Positions 26,864-35,039 of a stretch of DNA of 64,000 nucleotides are shown here, piece by piece. Each line of letters starts with the position of its first letter. Position 1 is the first letter of the stretch. This stretch comes from Actinomycetes bacterium. Lineage in GTDB: Bacteria; Actinomycetota; Thermoleophilia; Solirubrobacterales; JACPNS01. The notes beneath the pieces were generated by a model. That model was not told the DNA's origin, ran no database searches, and saw nothing but the letters and a program-made list of their open reading frames with translations. The stretch is taken from contig JAEYBE010000024.1 in NCBI GenBank assembly GCA_023404495.1, positions 1 through 64,000 on the forward strand, read 5' to 3'. Both the position numbers and the translations under genes were made by a program.

Positions 26864-27619
26864 TCAAGCGACGGCGTCGACGTTCAGGCGCACGTAGTCG
26901 ACCGACTCACGATCGCCCAGCGCCGCGTCGAGTTCGGCGGCAAACCGCTCGAAGAGCTCTGCCGGCATCCGCTCCGCATGGGCGCCGAGGATGACCTCGC
27001 GCAGGTGCTTGCCGAGATCCTCCGGATAGATCGGCCGAGGCTCGAGCCAGGCGCGCGCCTCGGAAAAGCCAGCGGCAAGCATCAGCGCCTCAGTCTCATC
27101 CGGTTCCGCAAAGTGATGCGGCCTCCAGCCGCCTACGAACTCCGCGTACGGGGCCTGCTCACCGAGCGGCTCGACCACACTCAGCACGCTCTCGATGTTG
27201 CCCTGACCACCGCACTGCGCGGCCAATTGCGCGCCGTCGCGCATCACCGCGCGCAGATTACGCCAGAGCGCGGCGTGGTCCTTGATCCAGTGGAAGGTCG
27301 CGGTTGAGAGGACAGCGTCGACCAGCCGACCGCCGAGATCGAACGACTGCAGATCGGCCTGGATGACCTCGACGTTTTCGGCATCGGCAAACCGGCTGCG
27401 CGCGAACTCGACCATCGCGGGCGCCGCATCCAGTGCGATCACGCGCCCGCGGGGCAGGCGCTCGGCCACTCGTTGGCTGACCGCGCCGGTGCCGGCGCCC
27501 GCGTCGAGCACGGTCTCGTCGCCAGTCAGAGCGAGGCGGTCGGCGACTTCAAGCCCGAGCGCGATGATTCCGGCGTTGGTGCGGTCGTAGTCGGCGGCGT
27601 TCCAGTCGTGGGGAGTCAT
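26864..27619 (-). CDS. SAM-dependent class I methyltransferase (Tam-like)
   Basis: ATG 27619 (MTPHDWNAADYDRTNAG) is chosen because a promoter and palindrome occupy the upstream extension; product 251 residues. SAM-binding motif I is VLDAGAGTGAVSQRV (about 40-54), with the acidic end of strand 2 at VIALDAAPAM and motif II VIQADLQSFDL. FHWIKDHAALWRNLRAVM resembles trans-aconitate 2-methyltransferase and Methyltransf_25/11 enzymes. The substrate is a small molecule of unknown identity. It is convergent with HemW, three bases apart, and divergent from the rpmG operon. Confidence 0.82.
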   Translation of the reverse strand: MTPHDWNAADYDRTNAGIIALGLEVADRLALTGDETVLDAGAGTGAVSQRVAERLPRGRVIALDAAPAMVEFARSRFADAENVEVIQADLQSFDLGGRLVDAVLSTATFHWIKDHAALWRNLRAVMRDGAQLAAQCGGQGNIESVLSVVEPLGEQAPYAEFVGGWRPHHFAEPDETEALMLAAGFSEARAWLEPRPIYPEDLGKHLREVILGAHAERMPAELFERFAAELDAALGDRESVDYVRLNVDAVA

Positions 27620-27629
27620 GGACCAACTG

Positions 27630-27659
27630 TAACATACAACTGTATGTAACAGCATACAA
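27630..27659 (-). promoter_or_regulatory. Methyltransferase promoter with embedded operator
   Basis: On the minus strand, TTGTAT (27654-27659) and TATGTT (27631-27636) are separated by 17 bases and lie 11 bases before the ATG, so the transcript would be leaderless or nearly so. An inverted repeat, ACATAC and GTATGT with a 4-base spacer (8-bp arms with one mismatch over 27630-27649), sits in the spacer and -10 box. The regulator is unidentified. Confidence 0.6.
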
Positions 27660-27715
27660 AGCGGCCTTTTCCGACCTCCCGTGATTGCCGGAAATTCGCG
27701 CTAAACTAACGCGTT

Positions 27716-27811
27716 CCTCGCGCCAGCCGGCCGAGGTGTTTTTTTGTCGCCCGCGGGTTTGTCACCCGCTCTGGGCGACCGCAGGCGCAGCCCGATCACC
27801 GCGGGCGCCTG
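27716..27811 (+). promoter_or_regulatory. Terminator-like hairpin series in the rpmG-secE-nusG leader
   Basis: Three hairpins follow one another. 27716-27736 has an 8-bp GC stem with one bulge, followed by seven T at 27739-27745, a textbook intrinsic terminator. 27746-27779 pairs GTCGCCC-GCGGGT with ACCCGC-GGGCGAC. 27782-27811 pairs CAGGCGC with GCGCCTG. No plus-strand gene ends just upstream, so an attenuator or structured leader ahead of rpmG at 27854 is likely. Confidence 0.55.
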
Positions 27812-27853
27812 TGATCCGAAACCTGCTTTTTAAAGACTTGGACCGATAGAGAA

Positions 27854-28018
27854 ATGGCACGCGGAGACGTAAGAATCGCTGTGACGCTCGCCTGCGAAGA
27901 GTGCAAGCGCCACAACTACCAGACGAACAAATCGAAGCGGAACAACCCGGACCGCATCGAGATGAAGAAGTACTGCCGCTGGTGCGGCGGTCACCGTCCG
28001 CACAAGGAGACGAGGTAG
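27854..28018 (+). CDS. rpmG: 50S ribosomal protein L33 (bL33)
   Basis: A 54-residue small ribosomal protein too short for many gene finders: [18 protein letters not shown] start, CxxC at residues 14-17 (CEEC) and a second pair at 40-43 (CRWC). This is the zinc-binding form of bL33. HRPHKETR at the end is the family's typical basic tail. AGAGAA precedes the ATG. It is the first gene of the rpmG-secE-nusG-rplK-rplA run, six bases before secE. The tRNA-Trp often found next to rpmG/secE is absent. Confidence 0.92.
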   Translation: MARGDVRIAVTLACEECKRHNYQTNKSKRNNPDRIEMKKYCRWCGGHRPHKETR

Positions 28019-28024
28019 CTCCAA

Positions 28025-28432
28025 GTGGCGCGTAATCGCCAAAAGGCAAAGCAGCGCAAGGCCAAGCAGGAGGCCAACGCCGGCAAGGGCGGGGCTCCCG
28101 CGGAGCCGGTAGGCGCACCGCCGGTCGACGAAGGCACGGTCAAGGCCGCCGCCTCGGTCGAGGCTGCCGAAGAGATTCGCCGCACGGCCAAGCTCAAGCC
28201 CGAGCCCGCCAAGTCGCAGCCAAAGGCCAAGGACAAGGCGCCCAAGGAGAAGGGCCGCTTCCGCACCTTCCTGCGCTCGTCATGGGCCGAACTTCGCCGC
28301 GTCCAGTGGCCGGATCGCAAGCAGATGTCGACGATGACGTCGATCGTCATCGGCTTCGTGATCATCGCCGGCGCCTACCTTGGCGCAATCGACTGGGTCG
28401 CCCAGCAGATCGTCAACTTCCTGGTTTTCTAG
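28025..28432 (+). CDS. secE: Protein translocase subunit SecE
   Basis: A 135-residue protein with a long Lys/Ala-rich cytosolic extension (residues 1-85) followed by the conserved amphipathic segment SWAELRRVQWPDRKQM and one membrane helix, IVIGFVIIAGAYLGAIDWVA. SecE clamps SecY in the Sec translocon. GTG start. The extension is longer than in enterobacterial SecE without its extra helices, and is typical of single-span actinobacterial forms. Confidence 0.92.
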   Translation: MARNRQKAKQRKAKQEANAGKGGAPAEPVGAPPVDEGTVKAAASVEAAEEIRRTAKLKPEPAKSQPKAKDKAPKEKGRFRTFLRSSWAELRRVQWPDRKQMSTMTSIVIGFVIIAGAYLGAIDWVAQQIVNFLVF

Positions 28433-28463
28433 CCACAGGTCTTCTAGAGAGAGTCTTCCCCCA

Positions 28464-29057
28464 ATGTTTTCCTGGTACGCAATCAACACCTACTCCGGTC
28501 ACGAGAACAAGGTCAAGCAGAACCTTGAGCACCGCATCGTCTCGATGAATCAACGTCAGGCGATCCGCCGCATCGTGATTCCCACCGAGACCGTGACCGA
28601 GATGAAGGACAACAAGAAGGTCGACAAGGAAGTCCGCACAATGCCGGGCTACCTGCTGGTCAACATGGAAGTCAACGAGGACTCCTGGGGCGTCGTCAAG
28701 GGCACGCCCGGCGTGACCGGCTTCGTCGGCAACCAGACCGACCCGGTGCCGCTCGCGCAGAGCGAGGTCGACCGACTGCTGGCCACCACCAACGTCGCCG
28801 CGGCAGGTCCGCAGACGAGCAGCGCCGGCGCAGGCGCAGGCGGTGGCACGGGCACGGGCGCCCCGAAGGCGCAGCCCGCGGCCGCTCAGTTCAGTATCGG
28901 CGAGACCGTCAAGGTCATCTCCGGTCCGCTTTCAGACTTCTCCGGCGAGATCGCCGAAATCAACGAAGATGCACACAAACTCAAGGTGCTGGTCTCGATC
29001 TTCGGCCGTGAGACTCCGGTCGAGGTCGGATATGACCAGGTGAAGAAGGTTTCGTAA
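28464..29057 (+). CDS. nusG: Transcription termination/antitermination factor NusG
   Basis: The start ATG 28464 ([19 protein letters not shown]) gives 197 residues. The NGN domain (1-110) contains [11 protein letters not shown] and [10 protein letters not shown]; a Gly/Ala/Pro-rich linker of about 30 residues follows; the KOW domain is [20 protein letters not shown] at about 140-197. NusG binds the RNA polymerase clamp and links it to Rho or S10. The stop and the rplK start share one base (TAATG). Confidence 0.95.
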   Translation: MFSWYAINTYSGHENKVKQNLEHRIVSMNQRQAIRRIVIPTETVTEMKDNKKVDKEVRTMPGYLLVNMEVNEDSWGVVKGTPGVTGFVGNQTDPVPLAQSEVDRLLATTNVAAAGPQTSSAGAGAGGGTGTGAPKAQPAAAQFSIGETVKVISGPLSDFSGEIAEINEDAHKLKVLVSIFGRETPVEVGYDQVKKVS

Positions 29058-29479
29058 TGGCCAAGAAAGTAATGACCCTGATCAAGCTGCAGGTCCCTGG
29101 TGGACAGGCCAACCCGGCACCGCCGGTCGGCCCGGCGCTCGGTCAGCACGGCGTCAACATCATGGACTTCTGCAAGGCGTTCAACGCCCAGACGCAGCAG
29201 GACAACGGGACGATCATCCCGGTCGAGATCACGGTCTTCGAGGACCGCTCGTTCACGTTCATCACCAAGACGCCCCCGGCGGCGGTGCTGATCAAGCAGG
29301 CGATCAACCTGCAGAAGGGCTCGGGCGTGCCGCACCTGGAGAAGGTCGGCAAGATCACCGACGCTCAGATCCGTGAGATCGCCGAGAAGAAGATGCAAGA
29401 CCTGAACGCGAACGACATCGATGCCGCGGCGAAGATCATCGCCGGCACCGCACGTTCGATGGGAGTAGAGGTGGTCTGA
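29057..29479 (+). CDS. rplK: 50S ribosomal protein L11 (uL11)
   Basis: A 140-residue protein. The N-terminal domain, [20 protein letters not shown], binds the GTPase centre, and the C-terminal domain contacts 23S rRNA helices 43-44. This is the part of the ribosome targeted by thiostrepton-type antibiotics and needed for RelA activation in other bacteria. It overlaps nusG and rplA by one base at each end, so translation is coupled across the operon. Confidence 0.96.
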   Translation: MAKKVMTLIKLQVPGGQANPAPPVGPALGQHGVNIMDFCKAFNAQTQQDNGTIIPVEITVFEDRSFTFITKTPPAAVLIKQAINLQKGSGVPHLEKVGKITDAQIREIAEKKMQDLNANDIDAAAKIIAGTARSMGVEVV

Positions 29480-30198
29480 TGGCCAAGGGCAAGACTTACA
29501 ACGAGAAGTACGGCAGCTTCGACCGCGAGCGCGAATACACGCCGCGCGAGGCGATCGCGAAGGTCAAGGACTTCCAGCGCGCGAAGTTCGACGAGACGGT
29601 CGAGGTGCACATCCGCACCGGCCTGAACGTCCGTCACGCCGAGGAGCAGCTGCGCGGAACGATCACCTTCCCGAAGGGTCTGGGCAAGGCCGTCAAGGTC
29701 GCGGTATTCGCCAAGGGCGACGCCGCTTCCGACGCTGAGGCCGCTGGCGCCGACTACGTCGGCGCCGAGGATCTCGGCAAGCAGATGGAAGAGGGCCTCT
29801 CGGACTTCGACGTCGTTATCGCGACGCCGGACATGATGCCGATCGTCGGTGGCCTGGGACGCGTGCTCGGCCCGATGGGCAAAATGCCCAACCCGAAGGT
29901 TGGGACCGTCACCCCGAACGTCAAGCAGGCGGTCGAGGAGGCCAAGGCCGGAAAGGTCGAGTACCGCACCGACCGCAACGCGATCGTGCACATGTCGATC
30001 GGCAAGGCTTCGTTCCCGGCCGAGGACCTGCTCGAGAACTACGCCACGCTGATCGAGGAGATCGTCCGCGCCAAGCCGTCCGCCGCCAAGGGCAAGTACC
30101 TGGCGACGATCACGCTCTCGACGACGATGGGCCCGGGCATCCGGGTCGACTCATCGAAGACGCGCGACATCCTCGAAGAAGAGGCTGCGGCGGCCTAA
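29479..30198 (+). CDS. rplA: 50S ribosomal protein L1 (uL1)
   Basis: A 239-residue protein with the L1 signatures [40 protein letters not shown] and the final [11 protein letters not shown]. It forms the mobile L1 stalk and in many bacteria represses its own rplK-rplA mRNA. Five residues after its end begins the AT-rich four-site operator of the fic gene, so the ribosomal operon stops here and does not continue into rplJ. Confidence 0.96.
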   Translation: MAKGKTYNEKYGSFDREREYTPREAIAKVKDFQRAKFDETVEVHIRTGLNVRHAEEQLRGTITFPKGLGKAVKVAVFAKGDAASDAEAAGADYVGAEDLGKQMEEGLSDFDVVIATPDMMPIVGGLGRVLGPMGKMPNPKVGTVTPNVKQAVEEAKAGKVEYRTDRNAIVHMSIGKASFPAEDLLENYATLIEEIVRAKPSAAKGKYLATITLSTTMGPGIRVDSSKTRDILEEEAAAA

Positions 30199-30202
30199 AT
30201 CG

Positions 30203-30278
30203 TAAATCCACCAATCGCCGCGTAAATCAGCTAATCTGAACCTTGATTAGCTGTTTTATCGCGTGATTGGTTGATTTA
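30203..30278. promoter_or_regulatory. Four-site dyad operator upstream of fic
   Basis: Four copies of a 14-base motif close to TAAATCARCYAATC occur at 30203-30216 and 30223-30236 (plus), and 30245-30258 and 30265-30278 (minus). Copies within each pair are exactly 20 bases apart, and the whole block is symmetric about 30240.5. The region is much more AT-rich than its surroundings. It could also fold as a cruciform or act as the rplA terminator (inner 13-base arms with one mismatch, then TTTT). Candidate promoter hexamers TTGGTT 30267-30272 and TAGATA 30291-30296 lie at its right end. Confidence 0.65.
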
Positions 30279-30334
30279 TCAAGAGCTTCATAGATATCGA
30301 GCGGACGTTCGCCAATCAGCCTGCGCAGATTGCT

Positions 30335-31333
30335 GTGCGGCTGAGCACGATCGACCAGGGTCGCGGCAGTGAGGCGCTCTACGCAAACCAGCGACCGCAG
30401 TTGCTCTCCCGTCTCTCTGAGGACGCCCGGATCGAGTCGATCACTGCATCGAACGCGATCGAGGGGATCGAGCTTTCGCGGCCGCGCGCCAGCGCGATCG
30501 CCCGAGGTCGGGTCAGCTTCCGCAATCGGACTGAAAAGGAGTTCGCCGGATACCGCGACGCGCTCGACGGACTGATTCGCTCGGATCCAGAGCCGATCAG
30601 CGAGCCGCTGATACTGCACCTGCACCGAGCGCTTTTGCATCACGTCGGCGGGGGTGGGGGGAGCTACAAACGGATGCCGAACGAGATCACGTCGCGGGAG
30701 TCCGGCACGCGCGAAGTTGTGTTCCGACCGCCACCTCCCGAGGAGACGGAATTCTTGATGAGCGAGTTGCTTGCCCGGTACAGCCAAGCGCGGGACGAGA
30801 GCGCCGCACATCCCGTCTTGCTGATCGCCGCTCTTGCATTGGACCTGCTGGCGATCCACCCTTTTGCCGATGGGAACGGCCGCACCACGCGGCTCGCCAC
30901 GAACTCCGAGCTGCTCTATTGCGGATACGGCGTGGTTCGGTACGCCAGCCTGGAACAGCGAATCTTCGACTCCAAGCAGGTGTATTACGCGTCGCTGTAC
31001 CAGTCGCAGCGGCAATGGGTGGAGACCGAAGGCGGACACGACATCTGGCCTTGGGCCGAGTACTTCGTCAACGTGCTGGCCGATTCCTATAGCGACTTCG
31101 CGAAGCGTGTTGCCGCAGCAGGCTCGATGGACGGAGTCAGTCGGCAACAACAGGTCGAGCAGTGGATTACCGAAGACGCGCCAGAAGCATTCAGCATCGC
31201 TGAGGTTGAGTCTGCGCTGCCCGGCGTGAGCAACTCAACGATTCGATTGGTGCTGGCGAGGATGCGCGACGAGGGCAAGCTCTCTGCGACTCGCGGCCGA
31301 TCTGCCAAGTGGCGCAAGACAGACGCGCAGTGA
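30335..31333 (+). CDS. Fic-domain adenylyltransferase-like protein with C-terminal winged helix
   Basis: From GTG 30335 the product has 332 residues. The Fic active loop is HPFADGNGRTTR (H175-R186), complete for AMP transfer to a protein hydroxyl. The N-terminal inhibitory helix motif SNAIEG (S39-G44) matches the (S/T)xxxE(G/N) consensus of class II Fic proteins, so the enzyme is self-inhibited. Residues about 265-325 look like a winged helix (SIAEVESALPGVSNSTIRL). The open frame extends upstream to a TGA at 30272-30274, and the codons from ATC 30278 (IKSFIDIERTFANQPAQI) look like genuine family N-terminus. The DNA-binding domain and the four-site block suggest autoregulation. Confidence 0.85.
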   Translation: MRLSTIDQGRGSEALYANQRPQLLSRLSEDARIESITASNAIEGIELSRPRASAIARGRVSFRNRTEKEFAGYRDALDGLIRSDPEPISEPLILHLHRALLHHVGGGGGSYKRMPNEITSRESGTREVVFRPPPPEETEFLMSELLARYSQARDESAAHPVLLIAALALDLLAIHPFADGNGRTTRLATNSELLYCGYGVVRYASLEQRIFDSKQVYYASLYQSQRQWVETEGGHDIWPWAEYFVNVLADSYSDFAKRVAAAGSMDGVSRQQQVEQWITEDAPEAFSIAEVESALPGVSNSTIRLVLARMRDEGKLSATRGRSAKWRKTDAQ

Positions 31334-31344
31334 TGCGATGAATT

Positions 31345-31380
31345 TGCCAAGCCTCCGCCCGATCGGGCGGAGGCTTGGCA
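31345..31380. terminator. 36-base perfect palindrome, bidirectional terminator
   Basis: TGCCAAGCCTCCGCCCGA and its exact complement are joined at a central GATC and followed on the plus strand by TTTAAG. It sits between the convergent fic gene and the large secreted-protein gene. A near-identical copy with compensating base changes lies at 34762-34793. Confidence 0.75.
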
Positions 31381-31399
31381 TTTAAGGCGCTTGCGCTCG

Positions 31400-34300
31400 C
31401 TACTTCGTGACTGTGAACTCCTTGAATGTGGCTTTGCCGGCGCTGCCGCCGGAGCCCTTCAGGGCGATCGTGACTTTGAGCTTCTTGTTGCTCTTGATCA
31501 GCTTCACGCCGGCGCTGGAGAGCTTGCCGGTCAGCGGCTGACTTGAGCCGGCCGGGATCTTCTGCGTGCTTGATCCGAGCTTCTTGGTCTTCTTCTTCAC
31601 CTTGGCCGTGTAGCCGTAGGTGAACGAGCACTCGGCGCCGCCCGCGGGGCAGACGAAGACGATCGTCTTAATCGTGAACTTGCCCTTTGATTTGACGAGG
31701 CCCTTGGCCGAGGCCTTCTTGGGGAACTTGAATGCGGCGAGATTGAGCGGATCCGGGGCTGCCGGTGGCGTGACCGGCGCGGCCGCCACCTGACTGCTCG
31801 CGTCGGAGTCTTCCGAACGTGTCGTGATCCCGTTCGACCAGTTGACGACAAACCGGAGGTACTTGCCCTGCGCCTCGGCCGGGACCACCAGTGAAGAAGT
31901 CGCTGGGCCGGTGGTGCAGGCGCTCAATACAGACTGCGACTCGCAGAAGTTCCAGTAGACCGAGGTGACACTCGGCTCGGCATCGCCGGATTCGGTTTCG
32001 GGTTGGTTCTCGGCCGAGCCGGTGTTGCCGGTGACGGTCTGGCCGACCTGCAACGTCCCCGAGAGCGAGGGGCGCGGCCCGATGCTGATTTTGTAGACCG
32101 GAGTGGCGGCAGTCCACTCGTCCAGCTGGTCGTCGTCGCCGGACCACGTGAGTCGCGCGCGGATGTATCCGCCAAGGTCGTCCTCGTCGACGATGTACTT
32201 GTCAGGCTGGCCGCTGGCCGTGCGGGAATCACACTGGCCGGTGTCGGTCTTGCTCGTGCAGCGGTACCAGGCAATCTGGCTGACCTCGGGCAGATCGATC
32301 GAGTCGTCGTCGCCCGGTGAGTTTGCCGAGACGCCGGGGTGCACGGTGAGCCCACTGACACTGTTGACGCTGCGGTCGCCATCGACGTACGAAGCCGATG
32401 TGATTTCGACTTCCTCTGGCACACAGCCGTTGGACTTCACCGTGCCGGTCTGCGCGGTCGGGCAGTTGTCGCCGAGGTCGCCGACCCCGTCGCCGTCGTC
32501 ATCGAAGTCGATCGTCTCGGTCAGCGCCGAGTATGTCGACGCGCTGCCGACGAAGTTGCCGGCGGTGACGCGCACCTTCAAACGGTGGCCGGCGTCGGCA
32601 GAGACCAAGGTGTAAGTCGATTGCGTCGCTGAGCCGATCGGGCTGCAGTTGTCACCGGCGACGTCGCAGCGGTTCCACTCGTACTCGTAGCCGATCGTCG
32701 GAGTGCCGGCCCAAGCTCCGGGGTCGGCGGTCAGCTCGGTGCCCACGAAACTGTCGTCACCGTCGATCGTTGGCAGCTCGGTGTTCGACGGCCTCGAGGA
32801 GATCCTCAGCGTGAAGTTCGTGCCCGGATCGGAGTTGACCGTGGCCGCCGCGAAGCCGATCCAGTAGACCTTGCCTTGCGTTGCGCTGATCGTCATCGCC
32901 GGCATCTTCGGCCAGTTGGAAAGACTTCCGCAGTCGTCGTCGCTGGTGCCGCGCGGCAGCAGGTTGTAGTAGGGCGGCACCGGGTCGCTCTCGGAGCCCC
33001 GCGAAAAGACGTTCATGTAGCCGTCGTAGGAATTGTTCGCGCCGGCGCAGGCGTCAAAGCGAAAGTCGTCGCTGCGCGGAGCGGTCCACTTGAACCAGAC
33101 GGTCGAACTGCGCAGCGGCTGCGCGCCAATCGTCGGCCCGAGTTGCTCGAAAGTCTCGGGGTTGTAGTCGGCCGTCGCGTTGACGCTGCTCGCATTGATG
33201 CTCACCGTGTCATCGCTGCCGAGGTCGATCGCCTCTGACCAATTGTCGTTGGCGGGCTTCAGCTGAATCTTCAGAGTGAAGCGAGCTTCGCCGTAGGCGT
33301 ATTGAGAGTCGCTTGCGACCGCGATCCAGTAGCGGCGACCGGCCTCGGTGGCGATGCCGACCTTCGCGCCGTGACCGGCGCTGCAGCCGTCGGTCGCGCC
33401 GCCGATCCCCTGGAGGTCGCCGAGCGCCGGTGTCGTTGTGGCGGCGTTGAACACGCCGATCGTCAGGTTGCCCCAGGTGTCGCACGTGTCGATCGTGGCC
33501 GAGCCCGTGGTGGGGGCGGTCCAGCGATACCAAACCATCTTCGGGCGGTTGTTTCCGCTGATCGACGGCTCGCTCGTGCCGTAGAGCTCAGCCGCCGTGT
33601 TGTAGCCAACTTGCGATGCGCTGGCGACCTCGCCCAGGTCGGTTGCGTTGGCGAACATGTCGTTGGCCGGAGCGGACCTGAGCGACGCGCGGATCGCGAA
33701 GTCGCCCTGTTGATTGATGCCCGAGAACGCACTTCCGACGTGGATGCGCACCGTCTGGCCGTTCGTCACCGCCAGTGATACGACGGAGGAATAGATGCCG
33801 TAGCCGCAGCTCTGCGGGTCCGAGTAGTTCTGCCTGGCGGGGGTCGGGTAATCGCCCGGCAGCGCCAGCGAGCCCCACGATCCGAAGGCCGTGATCAGGT
33901 TGTGTCCGAACTGCGAGCAGAGCTCCACCGACAGCGTGCCGCTGCTCGCGGCCGTGTACGAGTACCAGGCAGAGTTGTTGTAGCTCCAGCCAAGGCCGCT
34001 GACGCTTTCGCCGATCTCAGTGGTGGCGGCCCGATTGGTGCCGGTAGTCAGCACGTCGTCGAGCAGTGCCTGCGAGTTTGCGAAGTCGTCGTTGGCCGGG
34101 GCTGCCGTGAATGAAGGAGTGAGCGTGAATGGCCCGGTGTAGCTGGGTCCGCCGTAGGCGCTGCTGACCTGAACCTTCAGCTCAACGCCTGCGACTGCCG
34201 GGAAGGGACCCACCTTCGCGGCGTACTTCGTGCCCGAACCGCCTGCGCAGTCGCTCTGGGTCGAATACTGCTGGACGAACGAGTTCGGTCCGTAGCTGGC

Positions 34301-34624
34301 CCAGCTGTACGGGCTCGAACTTCCGGTCATCACCACGACGTTCACTCCGAAGTCCGCGCAGACGTCGAGCTGGAAAAGCCCGTTGGTCGAGGGCGTGTAC
34401 TTGTACCAAACGCTGTTGTTGAACGACCAGCCGAGGCCCGAGACCTGCTCGCCCTCGTCGACGGCGTCGGTCGTGGTGCCGTTCACGGTCTGTCCGATCG
34501 TGAGCGGCGCTGCGTTTGCGAGTTGGTCGTTGGCCGGGGGCGCTGCGGTGGCCGAAGCTGTCGCAGCGAGCAGTGCGCCCAGCGCACAGGCGAGGGCAAC
34601 CGTCGAACGAAAACGGGCGGTCAT
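31400..34624 (-). CDS. Large secreted multidomain protein with four PPC-like repeats
   Basis: ATG 34624 is chosen over 34657 because AAGGAG lies upstream and a signal peptide follows directly (TARFRSTVALACALGALLAA); product 1074 residues. Residues about 28-620 hold four repeats of ~140 residues, each opening PANDxFANAxxL and containing VWYxYTxxxxG and a cysteine pair, similar to bacterial pre-peptidase C-terminal-like carbohydrate or collagen-binding modules. Then follow an Ig-like unit (AWAGTPTIGYEYEWNRC), a thrombospondin type 3-like calcium loop (DDDGDGVGDLGDNCP), two further modules, and a lysine-rich C-terminal domain. No protease or hydrolase motif is visible. It is probably an adhesive or structural extracellular protein. 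Confidence 0.82.
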   Translation of the reverse strand: MTARFRSTVALACALGALLAATASATAAPPANDQLANAAPLTIGQTVNGTTTDAVDEGEQVSGLGWSFNNSVWYKYTPSTNGLFQLDVCADFGVNVVVMTGSSSPYSWASYGPNSFVQQYSTQSDCAGGSGTKYAAKVGPFPAVAGVELKVQVSSAYGGPSYTGPFTLTPSFTAAPANDDFANSQALLDDVLTTGTNRAATTEIGESVSGLGWSYNNSAWYSYTAASSGTLSVELCSQFGHNLITAFGSWGSLALPGDYPTPARQNYSDPQSCGYGIYSSVVSLAVTNGQTVRIHVGSAFSGINQQGDFAIRASLRSAPANDMFANATDLGEVASASQVGYNTAAELYGTSEPSISGNNRPKMVWYRWTAPTTGSATIDTCDTWGNLTIGVFNAATTTPALGDLQGIGGATDGCSAGHGAKVGIATEAGRRYWIAVASDSQYAYGEARFTLKIQLKPANDNWSEAIDLGSDDTVSINASSVNATADYNPETFEQLGPTIGAQPLRSSTVWFKWTAPRSDDFRFDACAGANNSYDGYMNVFSRGSESDPVPPYYNLLPRGTSDDDCGSLSNWPKMPAMTISATQGKVYWIGFAAATVNSDPGTNFTLRISSRPSNTELPTIDGDDSFVGTELTADPGAWAGTPTIGYEYEWNRCDVAGDNCSPIGSATQSTYTLVSADAGHRLKVRVTAGNFVGSASTYSALTETIDFDDDGDGVGDLGDNCPTAQTGTVKSNGCVPEEVEITSASYVDGDRSVNSVSGLTVHPGVSANSPGDDDSIDLPEVSQIAWYRCTSKTDTGQCDSRTASGQPDKYIVDEDDLGGYIRARLTWSGDDDQLDEWTAATPVYKISIGPRPSLSGTLQVGQTVTGNTGSAENQPETESGDAEPSVTSVYWNFCESQSVLSACTTGPATSSLVVPAEAQGKYLRFVVNWSNGITTRSEDSDASSQVAAAPVTPPAAPDPLNLAAFKFPKKASAKGLVKSKGKFTIKTIVFVCPAGGAECSFTYGYTAKVKKKTKKLGSSTQKIPAGSSQPLTGKLSSAGVKLIKSNKKLKVTIALKGSGGSAGKATFKEFTVTK

Positions 34625-35039
34625 TGTGAGGGGATCTCCTTGAACGATGTCTGCCACGGCGCTCCGCGCCGATCCGGATCCCTAAGCTACCGAATCGTTC
34701 GGGTACCAGGCGGAACTGACCGCCGGTCGGCCCCGCGCCCCATCGCCAAGCGCCAAATCTTCCAAACCTCCGCCCGATCGGGCGGAGGTTTGGCAAATGG
34801 AAGGCTTGCCACCTCGCTCGCACTGGCGACCGTCCGGGCTTGGGACACGGTTTGGCCCGGTTTGGCGATTGCGGCCAGATGCGACTCAGGTGGCGTCTGC
34901 TGGGAAGCTGCGACGAGTTGAATCATCCAGCAACGGGCGCGTGACGATGTTCCCAGGCGGTGAACTTCTGGTGACAATCGCGCCTGCGTCGTCACCGTTA
35001 GTTCGACCTGCCGCCCGGGCAAGCGCTACTTTCCGCAAC
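34625..35039. other. 415-bp divergent intergenic region, secreted-protein gene / topA
   Basis: No gene is supported here. The left 40 bases hold the minus-strand ribosome-binding site and presumably its promoter. The centre holds the palindrome at 34762-34793. An in-frame extension of topA to 34797 or 34947 is open but encodes sequence unlike topoisomerases, so it is treated as leader. No clear promoter hexamers were found. Confidence 0.5.
34762..34793. repeat. Second copy of the CCTCCGCCCGATCGGGCGGAGG palindrome
   Basis: A perfect 32-base palindrome, CCAAACCTCCGCCCGA plus complement, differs from 31347-31378 only by A for G at one arm and T for C at the matching position of the other. It stands between two divergent genes, where a terminator is not expected. 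The flank AAATCTTCCA (34755-34764) recurs at 54734-54743. Confidence 0.75.

Noticed and set aside
27660..27853. Possible tRNA-Trp between methyltransferase and rpmG
   Set aside because: The stems found are terminator and leader hairpins; no T-loop or acceptor-stem pattern fits a tRNA.
34797..35039. 81-codon N-terminal extension of TopA
   Set aside because: Sequence before SKLVIVESP does not resemble topoisomerase I; the extension begins inside a palindrome-rich intergenic region.
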